Of a DNA stretch of 39,042 nt, positions 31,514 through 39,042 are shown piece after piece; the first letter of the stretch is position 1; each line of letters begins with the position of its first letter. Under the pieces are notes generated by a model. The model had not been told where the DNA came from and did not search any database. It saw only the letters and a program-made list of their open reading frames with translations. The translations under genes were made by a program, and so were the position numbers. Source of the stretch: Actinomadura fibrosa (lineage in GTDB: Bacteria; Actinomycetota; Actinomycetes; Streptosporangiales; Streptosporangiaceae); the NCBI RefSeq assembly GCF_900659615.1, contig NZ_CAACUY010000069.1, forward strand, positions 1 through 39,042, read 5' to 3'.

Positions 31514-32668
31514 ATGGCCGAGGCCTACATCGTCGAAGCCGTCCGCGCGCCGGTCGGCCGGCGCGGCGGCGGGCTCGCCGGCGCGCACCCCGCCGACCTG
31601 GGCGCGCACGTCCTGACGGCGCTGATGGACCGCTCGGGCGCCGACCCGGCCGCGGTCGAGGACGTCGTGTTCGGCTGCGTGGACGCCGTCGGACCGCAGG
31701 CCGGCGACATCGCCCGCACCTGCTGGCTCGCGGCCGGGTTCCCCGAGGAGGTCCCCGGCGTCACCGTCGACCGCCAGTGCGGCTCGTCGCAGCAGGCCGT
31801 CCACTTCGCCGCGCAGGCCGTCCTGTCCGGGACGTCCGACATGGTCGTGGCGGGCGGCGTGCAGAACATGTCGCAGATCCCGATCGCCTACGCGATGACG
31901 GCCGCCGAGCCGCTCGGCTTCACCGACGGCCCCTACAACGGCTCCAAGGGGTGGGTGCGCCGCTACGGGAACGGCGAGGTGTCGCAGTTCGCCGGCGCCG
32001 AGATGATCGCCCGGGACTGGGACATCTCCCGCGAGGAGATGGAGGCGTTCGCCTACGAGTCGCACCAGCGGGCGATCCGCGCGATCGACGAGGGACGGTT
32101 CGAGCGCGAGATCGTCCCGTACGAGGGCGTCGCCGCCGACGAGGGGCCGCGCCGCGACACCACCCTGGAGAAGATGGCCGGCCTGAAGACGCTGGTGGAC
32201 GGCGGGCGCCTCACCGCGGCGCTGTCGTCGCAGATCTCCGACGGCTCCGCGGCGCTGCTCATCGCGTCCGAGCGCGCGGTCCGCGACCACGGGCTCACGC
32301 CGCGCGCCCGGATCCACCACCTCTCCGCGCGGGGCGAGGACCCGATCCGGATGCTGTCCGCGCCGATCCCCGCCACGGCGTACGCGCTGAAGAAGACCGG
32401 GATGACGATCGGCGACATCGACGCCGTCGAGATCAACGAGGCGTTCGCCCCGGTCGTGCTCGCCTGGCTGAAGGAGACCGGCGCCGACCCTGCCACGACG
32501 AACCCGAACGGCGGCGCGATCGCGCTCGGGCACCCGCTCGGCGCGACCGGCGCCCGCCTGATGACGACGCTCCTGCACGAGCTGGAGCGGACGGGCGGCC
32601 GCTACGGCCTCCAGACGATGTGCGAGGGCGGCGGCCAGGCCAACGTCACGATCATCGAGCGCCTCTGA
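31514..32668 (+). CDS. fadA6: Thiolase, FadA6-like
   Basis: A 384-residue protein from ATG 31514, with AGAGGAGA just upstream. Thiolase active residues are present: Cys89 (VDRQCGSSQQA), His340 (LGHPLGATGA) and Cys370 (MCEGGGQANV). The sequence follows M. tuberculosis FadA6 (Rv3556c) very closely (EEVPGVTVDRQCGSSQQA, AGGVQNMSQIPI, GGRLTAALSSQISDGSAALL, GRYGLQTMCEGGGQANVTII). It would split a 3-keto CoA thioester late in steroid ring C/D degradation, releasing acetyl-CoA. The gene order in this window equals that of the Mtb KstR2 cluster. Confidence 0.9.
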   Translation: MAEAYIVEAVRAPVGRRGGGLAGAHPADLGAHVLTALMDRSGADPAAVEDVVFGCVDAVGPQAGDIARTCWLAAGFPEEVPGVTVDRQCGSSQQAVHFAAQAVLSGTSDMVVAGGVQNMSQIPIAYAMTAAEPLGFTDGPYNGSKGWVRRYGNGEVSQFAGAEMIARDWDISREEMEAFAYESHQRAIRAIDEGRFEREIVPYEGVAADEGPRRDTTLEKMAGLKTLVDGGRLTAALSSQISDGSAALLIASERAVRDHGLTPRARIHHLSARGEDPIRMLSAPIPATAYALKKTGMTIGDIDAVEINEAFAPVVLAWLKETGADPATTNPNGGAIALGHPLGATGARLMTTLLHELERTGGRYGLQTMCEGGGQANVTIIERL

Positions 32669-32681
32669 TCCGGGGTCCCCG

Positions 32682-33860
32682 ATGGACGTCTTCGAGAAGG
32701 CCCGCCTCGGGCCCGTCACGCTGCGCAACCGTGTGATCAAGGCCGCGACGTTCGAGGGCCGGACGCCCGAGTCCCTCGCCACCGACGGCCTGATCGAGTA
32801 CCACCGCCGGCCCGCCGCCGGGGGGGTGGGCATGACGACCGTCGCGTACTGCGCCGTCGCCCCCGAGGGGCGCACGGAGCGGCGCCAGATCTGGATGCGC
32901 CCGGAGGCCGTCCCGGGGCTCCGGCGGCTCACCGACGCCGTCCACGCCGAGGGCGCCGCCGCGTGCGCCCAGATCGGGCACGCCGGACCGGTCTCCGACC
33001 GGAGCTCGACCGGGCTCACCGCGCTGTCGGCGGGGCGCTTCTTCAATCCCCTCGGCATGCGCTTCACCCGCGCCGCCACCCGCGAGGACATCGAGCGCGT
33101 CACCCGCGACCACGCCGCCGCCGCGCGCCTCGCGATCGAGGCGGGCTTCGACGCCGTGGAGATCCACTTCGGCCACAACTACCTGGCCAGCTCGTTCCTC
33201 AGCCCCCGGCTCAACAAGCGCGACGACGGCTACGGCGGGCCGATCGCGAACCGGGCGAAGGTGGCGCTCGGCATCGCCCGCGCCGTCCGCGACGAGGTCG
33301 GGGACCGCATCGCCGTGACCGCCAAGCTGAACATGCGGGACGGCGTGCCGGGCGGGCTGGAGGTGGACGACAGCCTCCAGGTGGCGCGCTGGCTCCAGGA
33401 CGAGGGGACGGTCGACGCCCTGGAGCTGACCGCGGGAAGCTCCCTGCTCAACCCCATGTACCTGTTCCGCGGCGACGCGCCCGTCCCCGAGTTCGCGGCC
33501 AACTTCCGGCAGCCGCTGCGGCTCGGCATCCGCCTGTCCGGGACGAGGTTCCTTCGCGCCTATCCCTACAAGGACGCGTTCCTGCTGGAGCACGCCCGCC
33601 GCTTCCGCGCCGAGCTGAACCTTCCGCTTATCCTGCTCGGCGGCATCACCACGCGCGAGACCATGGACCTCGCGATGGCGGAGGGCTTCGAGTTCGTCGC
33701 CATGGCCCGCGCGCTGCTCCGCGAGCCCGACCTGGTCAACCGGCTCGCCGCGGACCCGTCCACCCCGTCCCTGTGCGTCCACTGCAACCGATGCATGCCG
33801 ACGATCTACACCGGGACCCGCTGCCCCCTCGTCCCCGCCGAGCCCGGAGCGGCTGTTTGA
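32682..33860 (+). CDS. Old-yellow-enzyme family flavin oxidoreductase
   Basis: A 392-residue protein from ATG 32682, 13 bases after fadA6. It is an FMN-binding TIM barrel of the OYE/2,4-dienoyl-CoA reductase type: LGPVTLRNRVIKAATFEGRTPESLATD, AQIGHAGPVSD, DAVEIHFGHNYLASSFLSPRLNKRDDGYGG, ILLGGITTRETMDLAMAEGFEFVAMARALLREPDL. The C-terminus has CVHCNRCMPTIYTGTRC, Cys residues placed like those holding the 4Fe-4S cluster in dienoyl-CoA reductases. The FAD/NADPH half of those larger enzymes is absent, so an outside electron donor is needed. It is probably part of the same operon, reducing an unsaturated CoA or ketone; the substrate is unknown. Its stop codon overlaps the next promoter. Confidence 0.8.
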   Translation: MDVFEKARLGPVTLRNRVIKAATFEGRTPESLATDGLIEYHRRPAAGGVGMTTVAYCAVAPEGRTERRQIWMRPEAVPGLRRLTDAVHAEGAAACAQIGHAGPVSDRSSTGLTALSAGRFFNPLGMRFTRAATREDIERVTRDHAAAARLAIEAGFDAVEIHFGHNYLASSFLSPRLNKRDDGYGGPIANRAKVALGIARAVRDEVGDRIAVTAKLNMRDGVPGGLEVDDSLQVARWLQDEGTVDALELTAGSSLLNPMYLFRGDAPVPEFAANFRQPLRLGIRLSGTRFLRAYPYKDAFLLEHARRFRAELNLPLILLGGITTRETMDLAMAEGFEFVAMARALLREPDLVNRLAADPSTPSLCVHCNRCMPTIYTGTRCPLVPAEPGAAV

Positions 33861-33887
33861 CCTGGAGCATGCTCCAGGTCATAGCGT
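33857..33887 (+). promoter_or_regulatory. MerR-type promoter with 22-bp perfect palindrome
   Basis: A -35 box TTGACC (33857-33862) and a -10 box TAGCGT (33882-33887) are separated by 19 bases, the over-long spacer typical of MerR-activated promoters. The spacer is filled by a perfect 22-base palindrome (33859-33880, half-site GACCTGGAGCA). The ATG at 33895 is 7 bases after the -10 box, so the mRNA is likely leaderless. The -35 box overlaps the stop of the OYE gene. Confidence 0.8.
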
Positions 33888-33894
33888 TCGGATC

Positions 33895-34890
33895 ATGACG
33901 ACGACACCTCAGCACAAGATCGGATCCGGTTTCGGGGCGAAGAGCACCGCTGCGGAGGTGGTGCGGGGGATCGACCTGTCCGGCAGGCTCGCCGTCGTGA
34001 CCGGCGGCTACTCCGGGCTCGGCCTGGAGACGACGCGGGCGCTGGCCGGCGCGGGCGCCCACGTCGTGGTGCCGGCGCGGCGGCGGGCGGTCGCGGAGGA
34101 GGCGCTCGCCGGCATCGGCGGTGTCGAGGTGGACGAGCTGGACCTCGCCGACCTCGGCAGCGTCCGCGCGTTCGCCGACCGGTTCCTCGACTCCGGACGC
34201 GGCATCGACCTGCTCATCGGCAACGCCGCGATCATGGCGTGCCCGGAGACCCGGGTGGGGCCGGGGTGGGAGGCGCAGTTCGCGACCAACCACCTGGGGC
34301 ACTTCGCGCTGGTCAACCGGCTGTGGCCCGCGGTCCGCGAGGGGGCCCGCGTGGTCTCGGTGTCCTCGGCCGGGCACCACTTCTCCGGCATCCGCTGGGA
34401 CGACCTCCACTTCGAGCGCGGCTACGACAAGTGGGAGGCCTACGGGCAGGCCAAGACCGCGAACATCCTGTTCGCCGTCCACCTGGACGCGCTCGCCAAG
34501 GACGCCGTGCGGGCCTTCTCCCTGCACCCGGGCAGCATCCTCACGCCGCTCCAGCGGCACCTGCCGAGGGAGGAGATGGTCGAGCGCGGCTGGATCGACG
34601 AGGACGGCAACTCCCTCGAACTGCCCTACTTCAAGACGCCCGAGCAGGGCGCGGCGACGTCGGTGTGGGCGGCGACGTCGCCCCGGCTCGACGGCATGGG
34701 CGGCGTCTACTGCGAGGACTGCGACATCGCCGAGCCGGCTCCGGCGGACGTCCCGGAGACCACGGGCCGGACGTCGGGCGAGGACGAGCCGCCGCGCGTC
34801 GGCGTGCGCGCCTACGCCGTCGGCCCGGAGCAGGCGGCGCGGCTCTGGACGGTCTCGGCCGAGCTGACCGGCGTGAACGCGTTCGCCTGA
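33895..34890 (+). CDS. Short-chain dehydrogenase (retinol-dehydrogenase-like)
   Basis: A 331-residue SDR from ATG 33895. It has the cofactor loop VVTGGYSGLGLETTRAL, DLADLGSVRAFAD, NAAIMACPE, FATNHLGHFALVNRL, VSVSSAGHH and the catalytic YGQAK. The sequence resembles WW-domain-oxidoreductase/retinol-dehydrogenase-like SDRs, which often reduce aldehydes or ketones. It carries a CEDCD segment near residue 280 that may or may not bind metal. It has its own MerR-type promoter, so it is probably induced by a specific chemical signal rather than by KstR2. No MerR gene is present in the window. Confidence 0.85.
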   Translation: MTTTPQHKIGSGFGAKSTAAEVVRGIDLSGRLAVVTGGYSGLGLETTRALAGAGAHVVVPARRRAVAEEALAGIGGVEVDELDLADLGSVRAFADRFLDSGRGIDLLIGNAAIMACPETRVGPGWEAQFATNHLGHFALVNRLWPAVREGARVVSVSSAGHHFSGIRWDDLHFERGYDKWEAYGQAKTANILFAVHLDALAKDAVRAFSLHPGSILTPLQRHLPREEMVERGWIDEDGNSLELPYFKTPEQGAATSVWAATSPRLDGMGGVYCEDCDIAEPAPADVPETTGRTSGEDEPPRVGVRAYAVGPEQAARLWTVSAELTGVNAFA

Positions 34891-34929
34891 CCGCGCCGCG
34901 CCCCCCGGGTGTCGTGCTCGGGGGCGCTC

Positions 34930-34961
34930 TGCTCCATAATCATATGAAATATATGGGAGCA
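34930..34961 (+). promoter_or_regulatory. AT-rich operator/promoter before the CoA-transferase-family gene
   Basis: A sharp AT-rich island (ATAATCATATGAAATATAT) is framed by near-inverted ends TGCTCC-ATA and TAT-GGGAGCA. It stands out in very GC-rich surroundings, 33 bases before the next start, and looks like a promoter with a repressor site (TetR-, IclR- or GntR-like). Confidence 0.6.
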
Positions 34962-34993
34962 GGGAGCGGGCGCATGCGCGAGGCGGAGACCTG

Positions 34994-36148
34994 ATGGCGG
35001 CGATGCTGGAGGGGCTGCGGATCGTCGAGATCTCCAGCTTCGTCGCGGCCCCGCTCGGCGGCATGACGCTCGCCCAGCTCGGCGCCGACGTCGTCCGGGT
35101 CGACCCCCTCGGCGGCGCCGCCGACACCGGGCGCTGGCCGCTCGCCCCGTCCGGGACGAGCCTGCTGTGGACCGGGATGAACAAGGGCAAGCGGTCGGTC
35201 ACCGTCGACTTCCGCTCACCGGAGGGACGCGACGCCGTGACGCGGCTGGCCGCCGACGCGGGGATCGTCCTGACCAACGCCGTCGGGCGGGGATGGCTGT
35301 CGCACGCGGCGCTCGCGGAGGCGCGGCCCGACCTGATCCACCTCCAGATCGAGGGCCGCCACGACGGCGGTGCCGCCGTCGACTACACCGTCAACGCCGA
35401 GATCGGGTTCCCGCTGGTGACCGGGCCCGCCGACCACGCCGGGCCGGTCAGCCACGTGCTGCCCGCCTGGGACGTGGCGTGCGGGCTGTACGCGGCGGTC
35501 GGGCTGCTGGCGGCCGAGCGGCGCCGGTCGCGGACGGGGGAGGGCGCGCGGATCAGGCTGCCGCTCTACGACGTCGCGCTCGCCACCGCCGGGAACCTCG
35601 GCTTCCTCGCGGAGGCGCAGCTCGGGCGGGAGCGGCCGCGCATCGGCAACCACCTGTTCGGCGGGTTCGGCCGCGACTTCGCGGTCGCGGGCGGCGGCCG
35701 GGTCATGGTCGTCGCGCTGACCGGTCGGCACTTCGCCGACCTGTGCGCCGCGACCGGCCTGGCGGAGACCGTCGGCGAGCTGGAGCGGCTGCTCGGCGCC
35801 GACTTCGCCGTGGACGGCGACCGCTACCGGTACCGCGAGGCGCTCGCGGCGCTCGTCGCCCCGTGGTTCGCGGCGCGGACGCTGCCCGAGGTCGAGTCGG
35901 CGCTGTCCGGCACGTCCGTGCTGTGGGCGCCCTACCGGCGGTTCACCGAGCTGGACCTCGACGGCAACCCGATGATGGGCGAGATCGACCAGCCCGGCGT
36001 CGGCCGCCTGCGCGCCCCGGCGTCCCCGCTCGACACGGGGGAGCGCGAGGCGGTCCCCGCGCCCGGGCTCGGCGAGCACACCGACGAGGTGCTGGCCGCC
36101 CTCGGCCTGGACGTCGCGGACCTGCGCGCCAAGGGGGCGGTCGCGTGA
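34994..36148 (+). CDS. mct: Class III CoA-transferase family, 2-methylfumaryl-CoA isomerase-like
   Basis: A 384-residue protein from ATG 34994 (ATG 35003 is possible). It belongs to the CaiB/BaiF family. It tracks my memory of Chloroflexus mesaconyl-CoA C1-C4 transferase (Mct) along its length: GLRIVEISSFVAAPLGGMTLAQLGADVVR, GMNKGKRSV, GRHDGGAAVDYTVN, HVLPAWDVACGLYAAVGLLAAERRR, GNHLFGGFGRDF and GLGEHTDEVLAALGL. Mct moves CoA within mesaconate from the C1 to the C4 carboxyl. The following gene, overlapping by 4 bases, resembles the hydratase that acts next. The substrate claim rests on recalled similarity, so a related dicarboxylate CoA ester is possible. Confidence 0.75.
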   Translation: MAAMLEGLRIVEISSFVAAPLGGMTLAQLGADVVRVDPLGGAADTGRWPLAPSGTSLLWTGMNKGKRSVTVDFRSPEGRDAVTRLAADAGIVLTNAVGRGWLSHAALAEARPDLIHLQIEGRHDGGAAVDYTVNAEIGFPLVTGPADHAGPVSHVLPAWDVACGLYAAVGLLAAERRRSRTGEGARIRLPLYDVALATAGNLGFLAEAQLGRERPRIGNHLFGGFGRDFAVAGGGRVMVVALTGRHFADLCAATGLAETVGELERLLGADFAVDGDRYRYREALAALVAPWFAARTLPEVESALSGTSVLWAPYRRFTELDLDGNPMMGEIDQPGVGRLRAPASPLDTGEREAVPAPGLGEHTDEVLAALGLDVADLRAKGAVA

Positions 36149-36966
36149 TCGACGTCGCGGGCTGGGCCCCCGGGCCGCGGGAGACGACCGAGGTCATCGA
36201 CGCGGCGCCGTCCATCGCCTTGGCGGGCCTGCTCGATGTCGAGCCGCCCGGCGGCGAGCTGCCTCCGCTGTGGCACTGGCTGCACTTCCTCGACCGGCCC
36301 GCGCAGCGCGAGCTGGGCCCGGACGGGCATCCGCGCGCCGGGCACTTCCTGCCGCCGATCCCCGGCAGGCGCCGGATGTTTGCCGGCGGACGGTTCCGCT
36401 CCGCCGCGCCGATCCGGATCGGCGACACCATCACCCGCCGGGCCGAGCTGGCCTCCACCGCCCTGAAGCACGGGCGGAGCGGCGAGATGCTGTTCGTCAC
36501 CGTCCGGCACACGTTCCTCCGGGACGGGGCGGAGGTCGCGGTCGAGGAGCAGGACCTCGTCTACCGCAGCGGTGACGCGGCGGCCCGTCCGGCGGAGGTG
36601 TCCTTCGAGGCACCGGCCGCGGACGCCCCGTGGACGCTTGCCGTGACGGCCGATCCGGTGCTGCTGTTCCGGTTCAGCGCGCTCACCTACAACGCGCACC
36701 GCATCCACTACGACGAGAGGTACGCCACCGAGGTCGAGGGCCATGGCGGTCTCGTCGTCCACGGGCCGCTGCTCGCGATCCTGTGCCTGGAACTGCCGCG
36801 CCGGGCGGGCGTGAAGGTCGCCGAACTGTCGTTCCGGGCGCGGCGTCCCGTCTACGCGGGGCAGCCGTTCGCGGTGACCGGCTCCCCGGACGGCCCGCTG
36901 GCCGTCGAGGCGCCCGGCGGCGTCACCGCGATGACCGCCGCGTTCCGCCCGCAGGTCGCAAGCTAG
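36145..36966 (+). CDS. meh: FAS1-like/MaoC dehydratase, 3-methylfumaryl-CoA hydratase-like
   Basis: A 273-residue protein from GTG 36145, overlapping the upstream stop (GTGA). It has the two-part layout of the mesaconyl-C4-CoA hydratase (HTD2-like) family: an N-terminal degenerate hot-dog domain (WHWLHFLDRPAQRELGPDGHPRAGHFLPPIP, RRMFAGGRFRSAAPIRIGDT, FVTVRHTF, EEQDLVYR) and a C-terminal MaoC-like half with FSALTYNAHRIHYDERYA and GLVVHGPLLAILCLEL, which holds the catalytic Asn/His region. With the Mct-like partner it would hydrate mesaconyl-C4-CoA to citramalyl-CoA. The lyase that would split the product is not in this window. Confidence 0.72.
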   Translation: MIDVAGWAPGPRETTEVIDAAPSIALAGLLDVEPPGGELPPLWHWLHFLDRPAQRELGPDGHPRAGHFLPPIPGRRRMFAGGRFRSAAPIRIGDTITRRAELASTALKHGRSGEMLFVTVRHTFLRDGAEVAVEEQDLVYRSGDAAARPAEVSFEAPAADAPWTLAVTADPVLLFRFSALTYNAHRIHYDERYATEVEGHGGLVVHGPLLAILCLELPRRAGVKVAELSFRARRPVYAGQPFAVTGSPDGPLAVEAPGGVTAMTAAFRPQVAS

Positions 36967-36973
36967 GACGGCC

Positions 36974-38653
36974 CTAGGCGGCTGGGACCGGCGGCTCGGC
37001 GACCGGAGGCTCGGCGATGGCCGGGCCGCCCGCCCGCTCCGCACGCACCTGGAGCACGTACCGCTTGACCTCGTCGGCGATCTCCTCGGCGCCCCAGCCC
37101 AGGTGCGGCGCGACGAGCTCGGCGACGCGGGCGGCGGCGGCCGCGCCCCCGTCCCACGCCTCGATCGAGACCCGCAGCCTGCGGGCGAGGATGTCCTCCA
37201 GGTGGAGCGCTCCTTCGTGCGTCACGGCGTAGACGGCCTCGGCGCACAGGTAGTCCTCCGCGCCGGGGACGGGCGCGCCGAGCGCGGGATCGTCCGCGAC
37301 CAGCGCCAGGACCTCGGTGGCGCAGGAGCCGTAGCGCCGCAGCAGGTGCTCCACGCGGGCGACGTGCAGGCCGGAGCGGGCGGCGAGCCGCCGCCGCTCG
37401 TTCCACAGCACCTCGAAGCCGATCGCGCCGAGGATCGGCAGCCGGGCGGTGACCGACTCCGGCACCGCGTCGTCCAGGCCCTCGGCGACGACGTCCACCG
37501 CGTCCTTCGCCATCACCCGGTAGGTGGTGAACTTTCCGCCCGTCACCACGACGAGGCCGGGCACCGGCTCGGCGACGGCGTGCTCGCGCGACAGCCGGGC
37601 CGTGTCCTCCACCTCGCCGGACAGCAGCGGCCGCAGCCCCGCGTACACGCCCTCGACGTCGGCGCGGGTCAGCGGGACGCGCAGCACGGCGTTGGCCTGC
37701 TCCAGCAGGTAGTCGATGTCGAAGTGGTCCGCGACGGGCTCGTCCGGGCCGCGGTCCCACGGCGTGTCGGTCGTGCCGACCAGCCAGTGCCGCCCCCACG
37801 GGATGACGAACAGCACGCTCCGCTCGGTCCGCGTGATCAGGCCGGTGTCCATCCGGATCCGGTCGCGCGGCACCACCAGGTGGACGCCCTTGGACGCCTG
37901 GACGGAGAACGTCGCCCGCGACCCGGTCATCGCCTGCGCGCCGTCCGTCCACACGCCGGTCGCGCACACGACCCGGCGGGCCCGGACGTCGGTCTCCCAG
38001 CCGGTCTCCAGGTCCACGACGCGGGCGCCGGTGACCCGCTCGCCCTCGCGCAGGAACCCGGTGACCTCGGTGCGGGTGGCGACGCGGGCGCCGTACTCGG
38101 CGGCGGTCCGGGCGACCATCATCGTGTAGCGCGCGTCGTCCACCTGCGCGTCGTAGTACTGGATCGCCCCGACGAGCGCGTCGCCGCGCAGCGCGGGGGC
38201 CTCGCGCAGCGCGCCGCGCCGGGTGAGCTGCCGGTGCCGGGGCAGCGACCGCGCGCCGCCCATCGTGTCGTACAGGGTGACGCCCGCGCTGACGTACGCC
38301 CGCTCCCACATCCTGCTCCGCAGCGGGTACAGGAACCGGACGGGCCGGACGAGGTGGGGCGCGAGCTGCCGCAGCAGCAGGCCGCGCTCCCGCAGCGCCT
38401 CCCGGACCAGCCCGAAGTCGCGCTGCTCCAGGTAGCGCAGCCCGCCGTGCACGAGCTTGCTGGACCGGCTGGAGGTCCCGGCCGCCCAGTCGCGCGCCTC
38501 GACGAGCGCGACGGACAGGCCCCGCGAGATCGCGTCGAGGGCGGCGCCGGTGCCGACGATGCCGCCGCCGACGACGAGGACGTCGAACTCCGTCGCGCCG
38601 AGGTCGCGCAGGACCTCCTCGCGGTACTGCGGTCCGAGGGCTGTCGATGTCAC
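36974..38653 (-). CDS. glpD: Glycerol-3-phosphate dehydrogenase
   Basis: A 559-residue protein from the minus-strand ATG at 38653. It begins with the FAD-binding motif FDVLVVGGGIVGTGAALDA and has the family blocks RSSKLVHGGLRYLEQ, GTTDTPWD, YAGLRPLLSG, TGGKFTTYRVMA, and a C-terminal helical domain with ECxxY-type arrangement (YAVTHEGALHLEDILARRLRV). It oxidises glycerol-3-phosphate to dihydroxyacetone phosphate at the membrane and passes electrons to quinones. The C-terminal tail has three AEPPV/EPPVP repeats. It lies 79 bases downstream of glpK, the usual glycerol-use pair, and converges on the meh-like gene with 7 bases between stops. Confidence 0.93.
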   Translation of the reverse strand: MTSTALGPQYREEVLRDLGATEFDVLVVGGGIVGTGAALDAISRGLSVALVEARDWAAGTSSRSSKLVHGGLRYLEQRDFGLVREALRERGLLLRQLAPHLVRPVRFLYPLRSRMWERAYVSAGVTLYDTMGGARSLPRHRQLTRRGALREAPALRGDALVGAIQYYDAQVDDARYTMMVARTAAEYGARVATRTEVTGFLREGERVTGARVVDLETGWETDVRARRVVCATGVWTDGAQAMTGSRATFSVQASKGVHLVVPRDRIRMDTGLITRTERSVLFVIPWGRHWLVGTTDTPWDRGPDEPVADHFDIDYLLEQANAVLRVPLTRADVEGVYAGLRPLLSGEVEDTARLSREHAVAEPVPGLVVVTGGKFTTYRVMAKDAVDVVAEGLDDAVPESVTARLPILGAIGFEVLWNERRRLAARSGLHVARVEHLLRRYGSCATEVLALVADDPALGAPVPGAEDYLCAEAVYAVTHEGALHLEDILARRLRVSIEAWDGGAAAAARVAELVAPHLGWGAEEIADEVKRYVLQVRAERAGGPAIAEPPVAEPPVPAA

Positions 38654-38732
38654 TGGTCGCTCCTGGTGAGTGGACGGTCTGGGTGCGGGCGGGCCGGCGC
38701 CGGGTCCGGCCCGCCCGCGGGGTTCGGTGCCG

Positions 38733-39042
38733 TCAGTCGACGTCGACCCAGTCGAGGGTCCGGTCGACGGCCTTCTTCCAGCCGGTGTAGCCGGCGTGGC
38801 GCTGGTCGTCGTCCCAGGTGGGGTGCCAGCGTTTGTCCTCGTTCCAGTTCTGGCGGAGTTCGTCGGTGGTGCTCCAGAAGCCGACGGCCAGGCCGGCGGC
38901 GTAGGCGGCGCCCAGGGCGGTGGTCTCGGCGACGACGGGGCGCGAGACCGGGACGCCGAGGATGTCGGCCTGCATCTGCATGCACAGCTCGTTGGCGGTG
39001 ACGCCGCCGTCGACCTTGAGCACGTCCAGGTCGACGCCGGAG
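38733..39042 (-). CDS. glpK: Glycerol kinase, C-terminal part (cut by window edge)
   Basis: The last 103 or so residues of glycerol kinase. The visible motifs are LKVDGGVTANELCMQMQADILGVPVSRPVVAETTALGAAYAAGLAVGFW, the conserved C-terminal ATPase segment, and an ending of WHPTWDDDQR ... GWKKAVDRTLDW, all typical of GlpK. It phosphorylates glycerol to glycerol-3-phosphate, which GlpD downstream then oxidises. The start lies beyond base 39042. Confidence 0.95.
   Translation of the reverse strand, partial: SGVDLDVLKVDGGVTANELCMQMQADILGVPVSRPVVAETTALGAAYAAGLAVGFWSTTDELRQNWNEDKRWHPTWDDDQRHAGYTGWKKAVDRTLDWVDVD

Overview
The window is high-GC actinomycete chromosome carrying an integrated mobile element. 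Nearly every gene outside the cargo block uses G/C-ending codons and many start with GTG. The chromosomal part carries a KstR2-type steroid-catabolism operon in the Mycobacterium tuberculosis gene order and a c-di-AMP riboswitch ahead of a secreted cell-wall hydrolase. A Thermomonosporaceae/Streptosporangiales-type host such as Actinomadura is my best guess, but that is inference.

Region 1 (1-11824) is most of an actinomycete integrative and conjugative element (AICE). Its left end lies outside the window. It carries two tandem paralogous small genes, a TraB/FtsK-type DNA translocase, a repeat block just downstream that looks like the cis-acting transfer locus, several very small Cys-rich proteins, a cytosine-5 DNA methyltransferase with an odd two-frame structure, a DUF5131 protein, a split primase-polymerase/helicase replication module, an iteron array that may be the replication origin, an excisionase and a tyrosine integrase. 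From about 4438 to 11824 most genes overlap by 4-8 bp, so this is one long translationally coupled operon.

Region 2 (11825-18283) lies between the integrase and the tRNA-Pro(GGG) gene used as the attachment target. It is a cargo block of lower GC. It holds a minus-strand protein with an HTH, six zinc-ribbon repeats and a VSR-like nuclease domain, and two plus-strand genes: a DUF3883 protein and a DUF2075 (Schlafen group 3-like) helicase with an N-terminal nuclease-like motif. A copy of the last 16 integrase codons plus a matching terminator flanks the cargo on the tRNA side, so the cargo sits between two versions of the same element terminus. This three-gene set is the best candidate for an undescribed, probably defensive, system.

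Region 3 (18284-39042) is chromosome. It has the tRNA-Pro gene, a beta-lactamase-like serine hydrolase lipoprotein converging on a PLP-dependent decarboxylase, an ANTAR-PAS-PP2C phosphatase, a ydaO-type riboswitch with a CHAP hydrolase, a GT2/CDP-glycerol transferase followed by a GT4 glycosyltransferase, and the fadE30-ipdF-kstR2-fadA6 operon plus an OYE flavoprotein. Next come an SDR behind a textbook MerR-type promoter, then a pair resembling 2-methylfumaryl-CoA isomerase and 3-methylfumaryl-CoA hydratase. It ends with minus-strand glpK (partial) and glpD.

All family calls come from reading motifs and recalled family sequences; no database search was run.
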